Source of the DNA: an uncultured Clostridia bacterium
GTDB taxonomy: Bacteria; Bacillota; Clostridia; Oscillospirales; Ruminococcaceae
NCBI GenBank assembly: GCA_947625735.1
Contig: CANQPL010000003.1
Coordinates: forward strand, 1 to 64,000
Direction of reading: 5' to 3'
Length of the DNA stretch: 64,000 nt
In this document: positions 27,616 through 34,877 of the stretch, piece after piece
Layout of the letters: each line of letters opens with the position of its first letter
How positions within the stretch are numbered: position 1 is the first letter of the stretch
Notes under the pieces: generated by a model
Databases searched by the model: none
Seen by the model: the letters and a program-made list of their open reading frames with translations, nothing else
What the model was told of the DNA's origin: nothing
Made by a program: the position numbers and the translations under genes

Positions 27616-27644
27616 TTGCAAAAAAACGGAATTTATGATATAAT
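27616..27644 (+). promoter_or_regulatory. Promoter of the DUF4317 gene
   Basis: TTGCAA at 27616-27621, TATAAT at 27639-27644, spacer 17 bp; a second TATAAT-like stretch overlaps just downstream. Confidence 0.75.
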
Positions 27645-27650
27645 TATAAT

Positions 27651-27679
27651 ACAGTGCCTGACATGGTGCTGTATTTTTT
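27651..27679 (+). terminator. Hairpin with T-run at the transcript start
   Basis: ACAGTGCC (27651-27658) pairs with GGTGCTGT (27665-27672) with two wobble pairs, followed by ATTTTTT. It lies only about 7 bp after the -10 box, so it either terminates the GGDEF transcript or forms the very 5' end of the DUF4317 mRNA. Confidence 0.5.
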
Positions 27680-27706
27680 GTGAAGAACAAAAGGAGAGAT
27701 GTTAAG

Positions 27707-28867
27707 ATGAACAAAAAAGAGATAGGCGAGCTTAAAAAGAATTTTTCCGAGGACTGCGGACTTTTTTCCCTTAACCGCATTCTTTATACCTATGCAGACG
27801 CAGAAAAGAATATAAAGTACACCGAATCAAAGGGTTACGGCGTTTGTCCCGAGGAGGAGTGCGCTGTGGTAATGGAAACTCTCAGAAAGACACTCAGCGG
27901 AAGTCTTGGTAAAAATCTTACCGAATATTCCTTTCCGAACGAGTCCTATGAGGAGGGCGGCGCTCAGAATATATTGTATGCCGCTTTAAAGGGAAAATTT
28001 GAGGACGAAGAGGCAAATAACGCCTTTATCAGACGGATAACTGAAAATATCGGTTACGAAACAGCCTTTGCGGTAATCGCCGCCCATTGTACATACAGCG
28101 TTCTTGTTAAGGATAAAAATGATGAGAATACAGGCGAGGGCGACAGGGAGTATAATTTCATTATCACTGCCATATGCCCTGTCAACACAGGAGATGACGG
28201 GCTTTTCTTTAACAGCGAGACAGCCGCAATCGCCAAAAAATCAAATACCGATATGATAATTGCCCGTGCGCCGCAGGACGGCTTTCTGTTCCCCGTTTTT
28301 TCCGACAGAGCTCCCGATGTGAACAGCGTTATGTACTACACACGTTCACCGAAAAAGCCCTGTATTTCAATTATAGAGGACGTTCTTGACTGCCGCTTTG
28401 ATTTTACACCTGACGGCGAAAAGGAGCGTTTTCATGCACTGCTGACCGATGTATGCGGAGATGATCTTGATTATACGGTCATAACCGAGGTAAACAACAT
28501 TATTACAGAGATAGTGGAGCAGAACAAAAACGAAACCGAACCTCCCGTTATTGACTGCGCAAAAATGAGGCGGATATTATCCGATGCGGGAGTGGACTCC
28601 GAAAAATTACAGGCTATAGACGCAGTCTACAACGCAGATGTGGGAGAAAATGCCGTACTCAGGGCATCAAATCTTACAGAAAACAAAACCGTTCTCAGCA
28701 TTCCCGAAATAACCGTAAATATAAGCCGTGATGCCGCAGATAAGGTCCGCACCTCTGTTATTCAGGGCAGAAAATGCCTTATAATCGACCTTGACGATCC
28801 TGCTGTTACCATTAACGGCATAGAAACAACCATTGACACAAAGGACAGCGGAGCAGCAGAGCAATAA
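27707..28867 (+). CDS. DUF4317 family protein
   Basis: 386 residues from ATG 27707 behind AAAGGAG; an upstream in-frame ATG (27680) has no such site. The opening MNKKEIGELKKNFSEDCGLF, the YADAEKNIKY segment and METLRKTLSGSLGKNL match the DUF4317 family, found across Clostridia with no known function. No membrane segment or signal. It has its own promoter and is closed by the terminator at 28907-28945, which also holds the next promoter. Confidence 0.8.
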   Translation: MNKKEIGELKKNFSEDCGLFSLNRILYTYADAEKNIKYTESKGYGVCPEEECAVVMETLRKTLSGSLGKNLTEYSFPNESYEEGGAQNILYAALKGKFEDEEANNAFIRRITENIGYETAFAVIAAHCTYSVLVKDKNDENTGEGDREYNFIITAICPVNTGDDGLFFNSETAAIAKKSNTDMIIARAPQDGFLFPVFSDRAPDVNSVMYYTRSPKKPCISIIEDVLDCRFDFTPDGEKERFHALLTDVCGDDLDYTVITEVNNIITEIVEQNKNETEPPVIDCAKMRRILSDAGVDSEKLQAIDAVYNADVGENAVLRASNLTENKTVLSIPEITVNISRDAADKVRTSVIQGRKCLIIDLDDPAVTINGIETTIDTKDSGAAEQ

Positions 28868-28906
28868 TTAAGTTCTTTCATAAAAAGTTTATTAAAAATT
28901 CACAGA

Positions 28907-28945
28907 ATATCCTGCTAAATCCATTGACAAGCAGGATATTTTTTT
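28907..28945 (+). terminator. Terminator of the DUF4317 gene, with the gpx -35 box in its loop
   Basis: ATATCCTGC (28907-28915) pairs perfectly with GCAGGATAT (28931-28939), followed by six T. The 15-nt loop contains TTGACA (28924-28929), the -35 box of the next promoter. Confidence 0.9.
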
Positions 28946-28952
28946 ATATAAT
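28924..28952 (+). promoter_or_regulatory. Promoter of the gpx-TSCPD-flavodoxin operon
   Basis: TTGACA at 28924-28929, TATAAT at 28947-28952, spacer 17 bp. The spacer is the right arm and T-run of the preceding terminator. Confidence 0.85.
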
Positions 28953-28971
28953 TTAATTGTACTCAATTGAA
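28952..28971 (+). promoter_or_regulatory. Candidate operator at the gpx promoter
   Basis: TTTAATTG and CAATTGAA form an inverted repeat around TACT, starting at the last base of the -10 box. AATTG-type inverted repeats resemble operators of MarR/OhrR peroxide-sensing repressors. The assignment is an inference; no such regulator gene is adjacent. Confidence 0.4.
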
Positions 28972-29005
28972 TTTGAAACAATTAAAATTCGGGAGGAAAA
29001 CGGCA

Positions 29006-29551
29006 ATGACTGTATATGATTTTAAAGTAAAGGCTCAGGACGGCAGTGAGGTGTCCCTTTCGGAATACAAGGGAAAGGTGCTTCTCATTGTGAATACGGC
29101 TACGGGCTGCGGTTTTACGCCCCAGTACGATGATCTTCAGGACATTTACACCGCACACCGGAAGGAGGGCTTTGAGATCCTCGACTTTCCCTGCAATCAG
29201 TTCGGGGGTCAGGCTCCGGGCGATGATGAGGAGATACACTCCTTCTGCACAGGGCGTTACGGGATCACATTCCCTCAGTTTTCAAAGATAGATGTAAACG
29301 GTGAAAACGCTGCTCCGCTTTACAACCGGCTCACCGAAAATACCTCCTTTGAGGGGTTCGGAAAGGGACCGAAAGCACTTGCCATGAATGCAGTGCTTAA
29401 AGCTGTGGATAAGAATTACAAGTCCGACAGCTCCATAAAATGGAATTTTACCAAATTCCTTATTGACAGAGAGGGGAACATTATCGGAAGATATGAGCCT
29501 ACAGAAAATATGAAAAACGTTGCCGCAAAAATCGAGGAGGCTCTCAAATGA
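29006..29551 (+). CDS. Glutathione-peroxidase family thiol peroxidase
   Basis: 181 residues from ATG 29006 behind GGAGG; in-frame codons upstream lack a site. Family signatures: VNTATGCGFTPQY with peroxidatic Cys35 (Cys, not selenocysteine), LDFPCNQFGGQAPG with Cys64 and a conserved Gln, and the Trp/Asn motif IKWNFTKFLID. Such bacterial enzymes reduce hydroperoxides, usually with thioredoxin rather than glutathione. It opens an operon with overlapping TSCPD and flavodoxin genes, pointing to oxidative-stress defence in an anaerobe. Confidence 0.92.
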   Translation: MTVYDFKVKAQDGSEVSLSEYKGKVLLIVNTATGCGFTPQYDDLQDIYTAHRKEGFEILDFPCNQFGGQAPGDDEEIHSFCTGRYGITFPQFSKIDVNGENAAPLYNRLTENTSFEGFGKGPKALAMNAVLKAVDKNYKSDSSIKWNFTKFLIDREGNIIGRYEPTENMKNVAAKIEEALK

Positions 29552-29823
29552 GATACGAATACAAAACCGAAAACACCTGTTCTCAGCTTATCAGTTTCGA
29601 TATTAACGGGAACATTATCACCAATATACAATTCATGGGCGGCTGTAACGGCAATCTTAAAGCCATTCCCCTGCTTTTAGAGGGTCAGACAGTGGAATAT
29701 ATCGAAGAAAAGCTGTCGGGTATACTTTGCGGCAGACGTCCCACATCATGCGCCGATCAGCTTGCAAGAGCGGTAAGAACGGCTTATGAACAGCTTAACT
29801 ATAAAACGGAGGTACAGCAATGA
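29548..29823 (+). CDS. TSCPD-domain small protein (TIGR03905-like)
   Basis: 91 residues, starting on the 4-nt ATGA overlap with the gpx stop. It carries the short TSCPD domain: TENTCSQLISFDI early, GGCNGNLKAIPLLLEG in the middle and GRRPTSCADQLARAV near the end. Four cysteines (in TCSQ, GGCNG, LCGRR and TSCAD) are typical. The domain resembles the C-terminal part of class II ribonucleotide reductases, but free-standing members have no known function. Tight coupling to a peroxidase and a flavodoxin suggests a redox or metal-related role. Confidence 0.8.
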   Translation: MRYEYKTENTCSQLISFDINGNIITNIQFMGGCNGNLKAIPLLLEGQTVEYIEEKLSGILCGRRPTSCADQLARAVRTAYEQLNYKTEVQQ

Positions 29824-30248
29824 AAACAGCAGTGCGCTATTATACAAGATCGGGAAATACCCGAAAAGTCGCTCATGCTATCGGCAATGCGCTTTCCCTG
29901 ACGGCAGAGGACGTATCAACAGCACTTGATACAAAATACGATGTGGTTTTTCTCGGCAGCTCCTACTACGGATTTGATGCTGACAGCCATGTAAAGGACT
30001 TTATCACAAAAAACAGGGATAAGATCGGCTGCATTGCAGTGTTCGGAACGTCCGCTTTATTAGGGTCAACAAGGGGACGTCTGAAAAAGACCTGCTCTGA
30101 AGCGGGTGTTAAGCTGTTGGACACGGAATTTCACTGTGCGGGATCGTTCGGACCAATGCACAAGGGCAGGCCCGATGAGAACGACCTGAAAAATGCAGCA
30201 GAGTTTGCCGTCCAAACCATGAAATATCTCGGTAAAAAAGCAAATTAA
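29820..30248 (+). CDS. Flavodoxin-like protein
   Basis: 142 residues, start overlapping the previous stop (ATGA). The FMN phosphate loop is seen as YYTRSGNTRKVAHAI (residues 7-21), followed by VVFLGSSYYGFDADSHVKDFI and CIAVFGTSALLGSTRG, as in flavodoxins and flavodoxin domains. It likely carries electrons, possibly for the peroxidase system encoded upstream. The gene ends where the right arm of the family-2 repeat starts. Confidence 0.8.
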   Translation: MKTAVRYYTRSGNTRKVAHAIGNALSLTAEDVSTALDTKYDVVFLGSSYYGFDADSHVKDFITKNRDKIGCIAVFGTSALLGSTRGRLKKTCSEAGVKLLDTEFHCAGSFGPMHKGRPDENDLKNAAEFAVQTMKYLGKKAN

Positions 30249-30685
30249 AAAAGCAAATTAAAAAATCTAAGCAAAACAACCGCAAGGCAAAACCAAAGTC
30301 AGAGGCACAAAAAAGCAAGTCTAAGCAAAACAAACACAAGGTAAAGTTTTCGCCGGCCTTTTTTCAAAAGGCTGCGGGGTCGAGGGGCGGAGCCCTCGCG
30401 GGTCAAGGGCAGCGCCCTTGCGGGGTCGGGTAGAACCCCGGCAAAGGAGCAGCACAACAAACAAATCTCAACGATCAATCATGGGAGCAGATAAACCGGG
30501 GAGGGATAACCGCCGCAAAGAAAAACACGAGGAGAGCCTGATCTACTAATTTATAATAGTATAAACGGGGGAGGAAAAAAATGCGGCGGTTATCTTGCTG
30601 ACGTAAACAAGTCTGCACGGCGCATCAGCGCCATAAAAACCGAGGAGCAACAAAATAAAAAGTCACAATAAACAAATCTGAACTA
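30241..30685 (-). repeat. Family-2 long dispersed repeat, right arm (inverted)
   Basis: Reverse-complement counterpart of 24040-24478, with the same block order read on the minus strand (AGATTTGTTTAT, CGTGCAGACT, AACCGCCGCATTTTTTT, TTGAGATTTGTTTGTT, GGGCGCTGCCCTTGACCCGC, AGCCTTTTGAAAAAAGGC, TTTGCTTAGA). It overlaps the last codons of the flavodoxin gene. 30686-30786 shows no gene. Confidence 0.85.
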
Positions 30686-30786
30686 TAATAAAACCATTCC
30701 CGTCCGATAAAAAAGCATTAGCCCCTTATCCCGAAAAACATCTGTATATATCTGCCTGTAACACAAAAACATATCTGCAAATAAAC

Positions 30787-30816
30787 AAGGGATCTGCCCG
30801 AATGAGCAGATCCCTT
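30787..30816 (-). terminator. Terminator of the flavin reductase gene
   Basis: AAGGGATCTGC and GCAGATCCCTT form an 11-bp stem with an 8-nt loop, 12 bp after the gene's stop. The minus-strand T-run is interrupted (TTGTTTATTTG). Confidence 0.7.
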
Positions 30817-30827
30817 AACTATACCCG

Positions 30828-31328
30828 TTATTCCTTTGTATACACCTTTACTATCTCGCCGATATAAGCCTTGTGCATATCACCGTCGCCGTACCAGTGC
30901 TTTTCGCTGTCACTGAGGAGAGAAATGTCCATTTGCTGTGAATAGAGCTTTCTGCACACAAGAACTGTCTGCGCCTCCTCAAAGGCGGGAACGCCGTCAA
31001 GCATACAGGGGGTAAGTCCTCCCTCCTTTGCCTTGTCGCAGTCACGTCCGGAATGAGAGCCGAAAAAGCTGAGCGCCTTTTTGTACTCCTCGGGATAAAA
31101 ACTAACGGTGAAATATTCGCTTTTCTCCATAAATTCATAGGTGTAACGGCTTTTGCGGATTACCGTCTCAAATACGTTCTTTCCCCACATTACGCCCATA
31201 AATCCCCATGATACGGTCATGGCATTGGAGCTTTTTTCATCTCCCGCCGCTACAAGCGCCCATTTGCTGCCTATCTGATCAAAGGGATCAAGTTTAAGCT
31301 CCGAAAGTGCGATTTCTTTGAATGACAT
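30828..31328 (-). CDS. Flavin reductase-like domain protein
   Basis: 166 residues from the second ATG (31328), 8 bp behind GGAGG; the first ATG (31334) is too near that site. The flavin-reductase-like split barrel is suggested by WALVAAGDEKSSNAMTVSWGFMG, VIRKSRYTYEFMEKSEYFTVSFYPEEY and the late HKAYIGEIVKVY strand. Such proteins bind FMN and use NAD(P)H or other donors. Transcribed alone. The exact reaction is unknown. Confidence 0.75.
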   Translation of the reverse strand: MSFKEIALSELKLDPFDQIGSKWALVAAGDEKSSNAMTVSWGFMGVMWGKNVFETVIRKSRYTYEFMEKSEYFTVSFYPEEYKKALSFFGSHSGRDCDKAKEGGLTPCMLDGVPAFEEAQTVLVCRKLYSQQMDISLLSDSEKHWYGDGDMHKAYIGEIVKVYTKE

Positions 31329-31375
31329 ATGCATTACCTCCGTAAATATTAATATTTGTTTTTATAGGAAATATG

Positions 31376-31408
31376 TGAATTAACTTGGTGACTTTTGTTT
31401 GCCGTGAA
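31376..31408 (+). repeat. Family-1 repeat, truncated remnant
   Basis: GTGAATTAACTTGGTGACTTTTGTTTGCCG lies between two minus-strand genes; it resembles the TGAATTAAG ... CCCGGTAACTTTTGTTT parts of the 11.4-kb copies with the middle missing. Confidence 0.4.
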
Positions 31409-31424
31409 ATATGATGTTGGCATA

Positions 31425-32435
31425 CTAATTATTATTTGCGCCGTCATCGGCAGGTATACCTTGTGTGTCCGCAGGCTTTACCGCCTGCTGCTGTACGGCG
31501 GGAAGTGCGGCTGTTTCCCCCTCAGATGTGACGGGGATCTGTTTGGGCGGCGCTGCCTTTACCGCACTCCTCAGCACATCGGAAACTTCGGTAATGGTAA
31601 CATATGCGGTGGGATCCTCCTCGGTGACTATTGCTTTGAGCTTGCCTATCTGAAAACGGTTAACTACAAAGTATACCATTGTCTTTTCTGTACCCGAATA
31701 AAAGCCGTTTGCCTTGATAAGTGTAACGCCGCTGCCAAAGCTTTCACAAAGACGGGAGCTTATCTCATTGGGCTTATAGGTGATTATCATGGCTGCTTTT
31801 GCCTTGTCAAAGCCCTCCACAATAAAGTCAACTGCTTTAAGAGCCGCCGTGTAGGTGATGATCGAATAAAGAGGAAGTATCCACGACCCCCGCACGATCC
31901 CTATTACCGAATAAAGTATTACATTGTAGATCATGACAAATGTGCCTACGGTAATGCCGAGCTGCTTTGCAAATATTACACTCATTACCTCCACTCCGTC
32001 AATTGCCCCGCCGAAACGTATGGTAAGACCGCTGCCTATCCCCGAAATAAGTCCTCCGAATATCGCACAGAGCAGCAGATCATCCCCCGCAAAGGGCGAT
32101 GATGCGGAAACATCAACGGGAATTATATCGGTTATCAGAAAGGACGCCGCAGAGTAGACAAGCACTGCATATACAGAACACACCGTAAATGCCGCTCCCT
32201 GACGTTTAAGCCCGAAAAGAAAAAACGGAATATTCAGAATTATAAGATATGCCCCCAGCGGCAGAGACGTTACCGAAGAGAGAAACATTGCCGTACCCGA
32301 AAATCCGCTGTCAAAAAGATTTACGGGAGCAAGGAACATAACTATACCCACTGCATTTATACAGCCCGAAACCGTAAGCATGAGAAAATTCAGGGGTGAA
32401 AGGTCTTTGAGCCTTGAAGATTTTTTTTGAGTCAT
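31425..32435 (-). CDS. YitT family membrane protein
   Basis: 336 residues. Five to six membrane segments occupy residues ~15-205, with the family motif GGLISGIGSGLTIRFGGAIDGVEVMS. A C-terminal cytosolic DUF2179-like domain follows (KAAMIITYKPNEISSRLCES ... GVTLIKANGFYSGTEKTMVYFVV). A Pro/Ala-rich tail of ~45 residues is extra. YitT proteins are common in Firmicutes and poorly characterised. The gene starts 15 bp behind the MATE gene, so the two are co-transcribed. Confidence 0.85.
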   Translation of the reverse strand: MTQKKSSRLKDLSPLNFLMLTVSGCINAVGIVMFLAPVNLFDSGFSGTAMFLSSVTSLPLGAYLIILNIPFFLFGLKRQGAAFTVCSVYAVLVYSAASFLITDIIPVDVSASSPFAGDDLLLCAIFGGLISGIGSGLTIRFGGAIDGVEVMSVIFAKQLGITVGTFVMIYNVILYSVIGIVRGSWILPLYSIITYTAALKAVDFIVEGFDKAKAAMIITYKPNEISSRLCESFGSGVTLIKANGFYSGTEKTMVYFVVNRFQIGKLKAIVTEEDPTAYVTITEVSDVLRSAVKAAPPKQIPVTSEGETAALPAVQQQAVKPADTQGIPADDGANNN

Positions 32436-32450
32436 ATTAAGATACCTGCC

Positions 32451-33821
32451 TCAGAGCTTTTTTTCATAAACGGCTCTTATCTTCCGTCTTGCGACAATAA
32501 AGCATATCACATGAGCCGCAAAGGTTATGAACCATGTTACGGGATAGGAAAAATATACCGTTTCTATTGTATGATACTCAGGTATTTCAAATACCGTTTT
32601 TACCCAGAGTATCCGCAGCGCACAGGCGCCTATAAGGGAAACTATCATGGGCATTACGGAATATCCTATACCTCTGAGCGCTCCTACCATAACGTCCATC
32701 ATGCCGCACAGGAAATAAACCGTACAGATATATTTCATTCTTACCATGCCTGCCGCTATTACATCGGGACTGTCCGAATAGATCCCCAGAAGCTGTTCTC
32801 CGAAAAATACCGCAAGATTTCCCAGAAGAAGCCCCGTCACGAACACGCAAAGCTCTCCCCTTAAAACAATGGGGTTTATGCGCTTGTATTCGCCCGCTCC
32901 GAAATTCTGGCTCACAAAGGAAATTGTCGCCTGATAGAAGGAGTTCATCGCCACATAAACAAATCCCTCAATATTGGCAGCAGCGGAATTTCCTGCAACT
33001 ACCGTTTTCCCGAAAATATTCACCGAGGACTGTATCACCACATTGGAAAGGGAGAATACCACTCCCTGAAATCCTGCGGGAAGTCCCACACGCAGTATCA
33101 TTGTGAGCTTTGCGGGGTCTATTTTCAGCTCCTTTAAAATGAGCTTTATATCTCCGCTTTCACGCATAAGACATCTTACCGTAAGGACTGCCGAAATTGT
33201 CTGTGAAATTGCTGTCGCAAGAGCCACTCCCGCTACATCCATGTTGAATTTTATGACAAACAGGAGATTCAGCAGAACATTCACCACTCCTGCGGTGAAA
33301 AGATAATAAAGAGGCCGCCTTGTATCTCCCACAGCCCGCAGCAGCGCACTGCCGAAATTGTAGATCATTGTTGAGGTCATTCCCAGAAAATAAATGCGCA
33401 GATAAAGGGAAGCTTTTTCAATAACTCCGTCAGGCGTGGACATAAGCTCTAAAAGTACCCTTGCCGCAGATATTCCGAGAATAGTAAGGATAAGCCCGCT
33501 TGCCACGCTCAATGACATTGCAGTATGTACTGTCTTTGAAAGCTCCCGCCCCTGCTTTGCCCCGTAATATCTTGCCGCCACAACGCTTGCTCCCACGGAA
33601 AGACCTACAAAAAGGTTGGTGAGAAGATTTATGAGCGCACTTGTAGAGCCTACAGCCGCAAGTGAATCGTCTCCCGCAAAACGTCCTACCACTACAATGT
33701 CCGCCGCATTAAAAAGCAGCTGGAGTATGGACGAACACATAAGCGGGAGAGTAAAAATAAGTATCTTGCCCAGTATGGGACCCGAACACATATCCATTTC
33801 ATATTTTTTGCTGTCAGCCAT
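32451..33821 (-). CDS. MATE family efflux transporter
   Basis: 456 residues, full length, with about twelve membrane helices. The opening GPILGKILIFTLPLMCSSILQLLFNAAD and VVGRFAGDDSLAAVGSTS segments are typical. A second-half FQGVVFSLSNVVIQSS and NFGAGEYKRI segment mirrors the first half, as in the two-lobed MATE fold. It would export cationic drugs or metabolites in exchange for Na+ or H+. AAGGAGG precedes ATG 33821. Substrate unknown. Confidence 0.92.
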   Translation of the reverse strand: MADSKKYEMDMCSGPILGKILIFTLPLMCSSILQLLFNAADIVVVGRFAGDDSLAAVGSTSALINLLTNLFVGLSVGASVVAARYYGAKQGRELSKTVHTAMSLSVASGLILTILGISAARVLLELMSTPDGVIEKASLYLRIYFLGMTSTMIYNFGSALLRAVGDTRRPLYYLFTAGVVNVLLNLLFVIKFNMDVAGVALATAISQTISAVLTVRCLMRESGDIKLILKELKIDPAKLTMILRVGLPAGFQGVVFSLSNVVIQSSVNIFGKTVVAGNSAAANIEGFVYVAMNSFYQATISFVSQNFGAGEYKRINPIVLRGELCVFVTGLLLGNLAVFFGEQLLGIYSDSPDVIAAGMVRMKYICTVYFLCGMMDVMVGALRGIGYSVMPMIVSLIGACALRILWVKTVFEIPEYHTIETVYFSYPVTWFITFAAHVICFIVARRKIRAVYEKKL

Positions 33822-33842
33822 TGATGATCTGCCTCCTTATAG

Positions 33843-33935
33843 AAATCAAGAAGCAAGAGGCAAGAAGCAAGAAAAATTTTCAAAAGCATTTCCTTATCTT
33901 GTCTCTGAGGAAATCAAAAATTGATTTTCCGTGCC
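33843..33935 (-). repeat. Family-3 short dispersed repeat
   Basis: CAAGAAGCAAGAGGCAAGAAGCAAGAAAAA, TTTCCTTATCTTGTCT and GGAAATCAAAAATTGATTTTCC recur in the same order, reverse-complemented, at 43830-43945. It sits between the DUF6106-like gene and the MATE gene. Confidence 0.6.
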
Positions 33936-33941
33936 TTGCCC

Positions 33942-34463
33942 TTATCCTGCCTGTCTTTTTCTTTTAAATTCCACTCTGAGCTGTCTCGGAAGAAAAAGCT
34001 CCACACCGTCAAGTATCTTTTCGGAAGGCGTGAAAATTATCCGCACATTGCCCGCAGTTTTATGAACAAGATCGGCATAGTATTCGTTTTTCCCCGTGCC
34101 GTCCGCTGCAAGCACTGTTGTGCAGCTCTCAGGCTCATCAGGAGCATCGCTCAGTCTGCCGAATGAGGTAAATTCCGATATTTCCGCAGTGATAAGCCTT
34201 TTACGCTTGCGCTTGCCCATTATCTTATCCACATCAAGCTCACCGTTTGTCAGGATATATTCGTATTCAACGTCCATTCCCGTAATAATATAATATGCGC
34301 CGTATACCACTGCAAGTGCTATGAGCGGTCCTACCAGAAAAAGATACATCACCGCAAAAAATCCCAGCAGCACCGCAAGCACTCCTACGGCTATCTTCTT
34401 TGCAAGCACTGCTCCTCCCGATGTCCTTGCCACAAGACATTCGGCATAAAAATCAGTATTCAT
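33942..34463 (-). CDS. Small membrane protein, DUF6106-like
   Basis: 173 residues. Two adjacent hydrophobic segments (about 22-62) follow the opening MNTDFYAECLVARTSGG; a soluble C-terminal domain holds a basic KRKRKR patch. The opening and layout recall DUF6106 proteins of Clostridia, whose function is unknown; this assignment is from memory and moderate. A GGGAG site precedes ATG 34463. It lies 120 bp from the MATE gene, with the family-3 repeat between. Confidence 0.6.
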   Translation of the reverse strand: MNTDFYAECLVARTSGGAVLAKKIAVGVLAVLLGFFAVMYLFLVGPLIALAVVYGAYYIITGMDVEYEYILTNGELDVDKIMGKRKRKRLITAEISEFTSFGRLSDAPDEPESCTTVLAADGTGKNEYYADLVHKTAGNVRIIFTPSEKILDGVELFLPRQLRVEFKRKRQAG

Positions 34464-34538
34464 ATGTGTACTCCCTTTCTTTTTATCGGATATTATATTA
34501 TTATATCATAAAAAAATGATAAATTCAAGAAAAAACAC

Positions 34539-34567
34539 TTGCATTTTCCAAAATAATTGTGTATAAT
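34539..34567 (+). promoter_or_regulatory. Promoter of pheS-X-pheT
   Basis: TTGCAT at 34539-34544, TATAAT at 34562-34567, spacer 17 bp; followed by the T-box leader. Confidence 0.8.
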
Positions 34568-34569
34568 AT

Positions 34570-34858
34570 TTTTAAGTAGTTAAAAACTGTACTTCAAACG
34601 CAGAGATCGGGCACAGTAGCACTGTGAGGAATACGCATTTTACAGAGAGAAGAGCTGCGGCTGAAAGCTCTTCATGCGTACACGGCTGTGAATTTCACCC
34701 GTTAGCGGCTGCTCGGAACGTTTTGCGGGAGCATTACAAGTAGGAGCTGACGGACGCACTACGTTACGGTGCAAGGGAATGTCGGTTCCCGGTCAATGTG
34801 CAGGTGGTGCAGAGTTTTTCCTGTCCTGTCATGAAAATGTGGGACAGGTTTATTTTTT
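34570..34858 (+). promoter_or_regulatory. T-box riboswitch, probably phenylalanine-specific
   Basis: The leader holds stem-I elements (ACAGAGAGAAGAGCTGCGGC followed by TGAAAGCTCTTC), a specifier loop GTGAATTTCACCC with a UUC Phe codon, and a T-box-like CAGGTGGTGCAG that deviates from the AGGGTGGNACCGCG consensus. It ends in the terminator CCTGTCC/GGGACAGG (34820-34848) with a T-rich run. Uncharged tRNA-Phe would favour the antiterminator and open pheST expression. The position before pheS supports the call. Confidence 0.8.
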
Positions 34859-34877
34859 ATGAAAGGAATGAGCAAAT

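Noticed and set aside
30241-30685. Insertion sequence with transposase
   Set aside because: The repeated DNA is only ~440 bp and encodes no transposase-like protein; it is reported as a repeat only.
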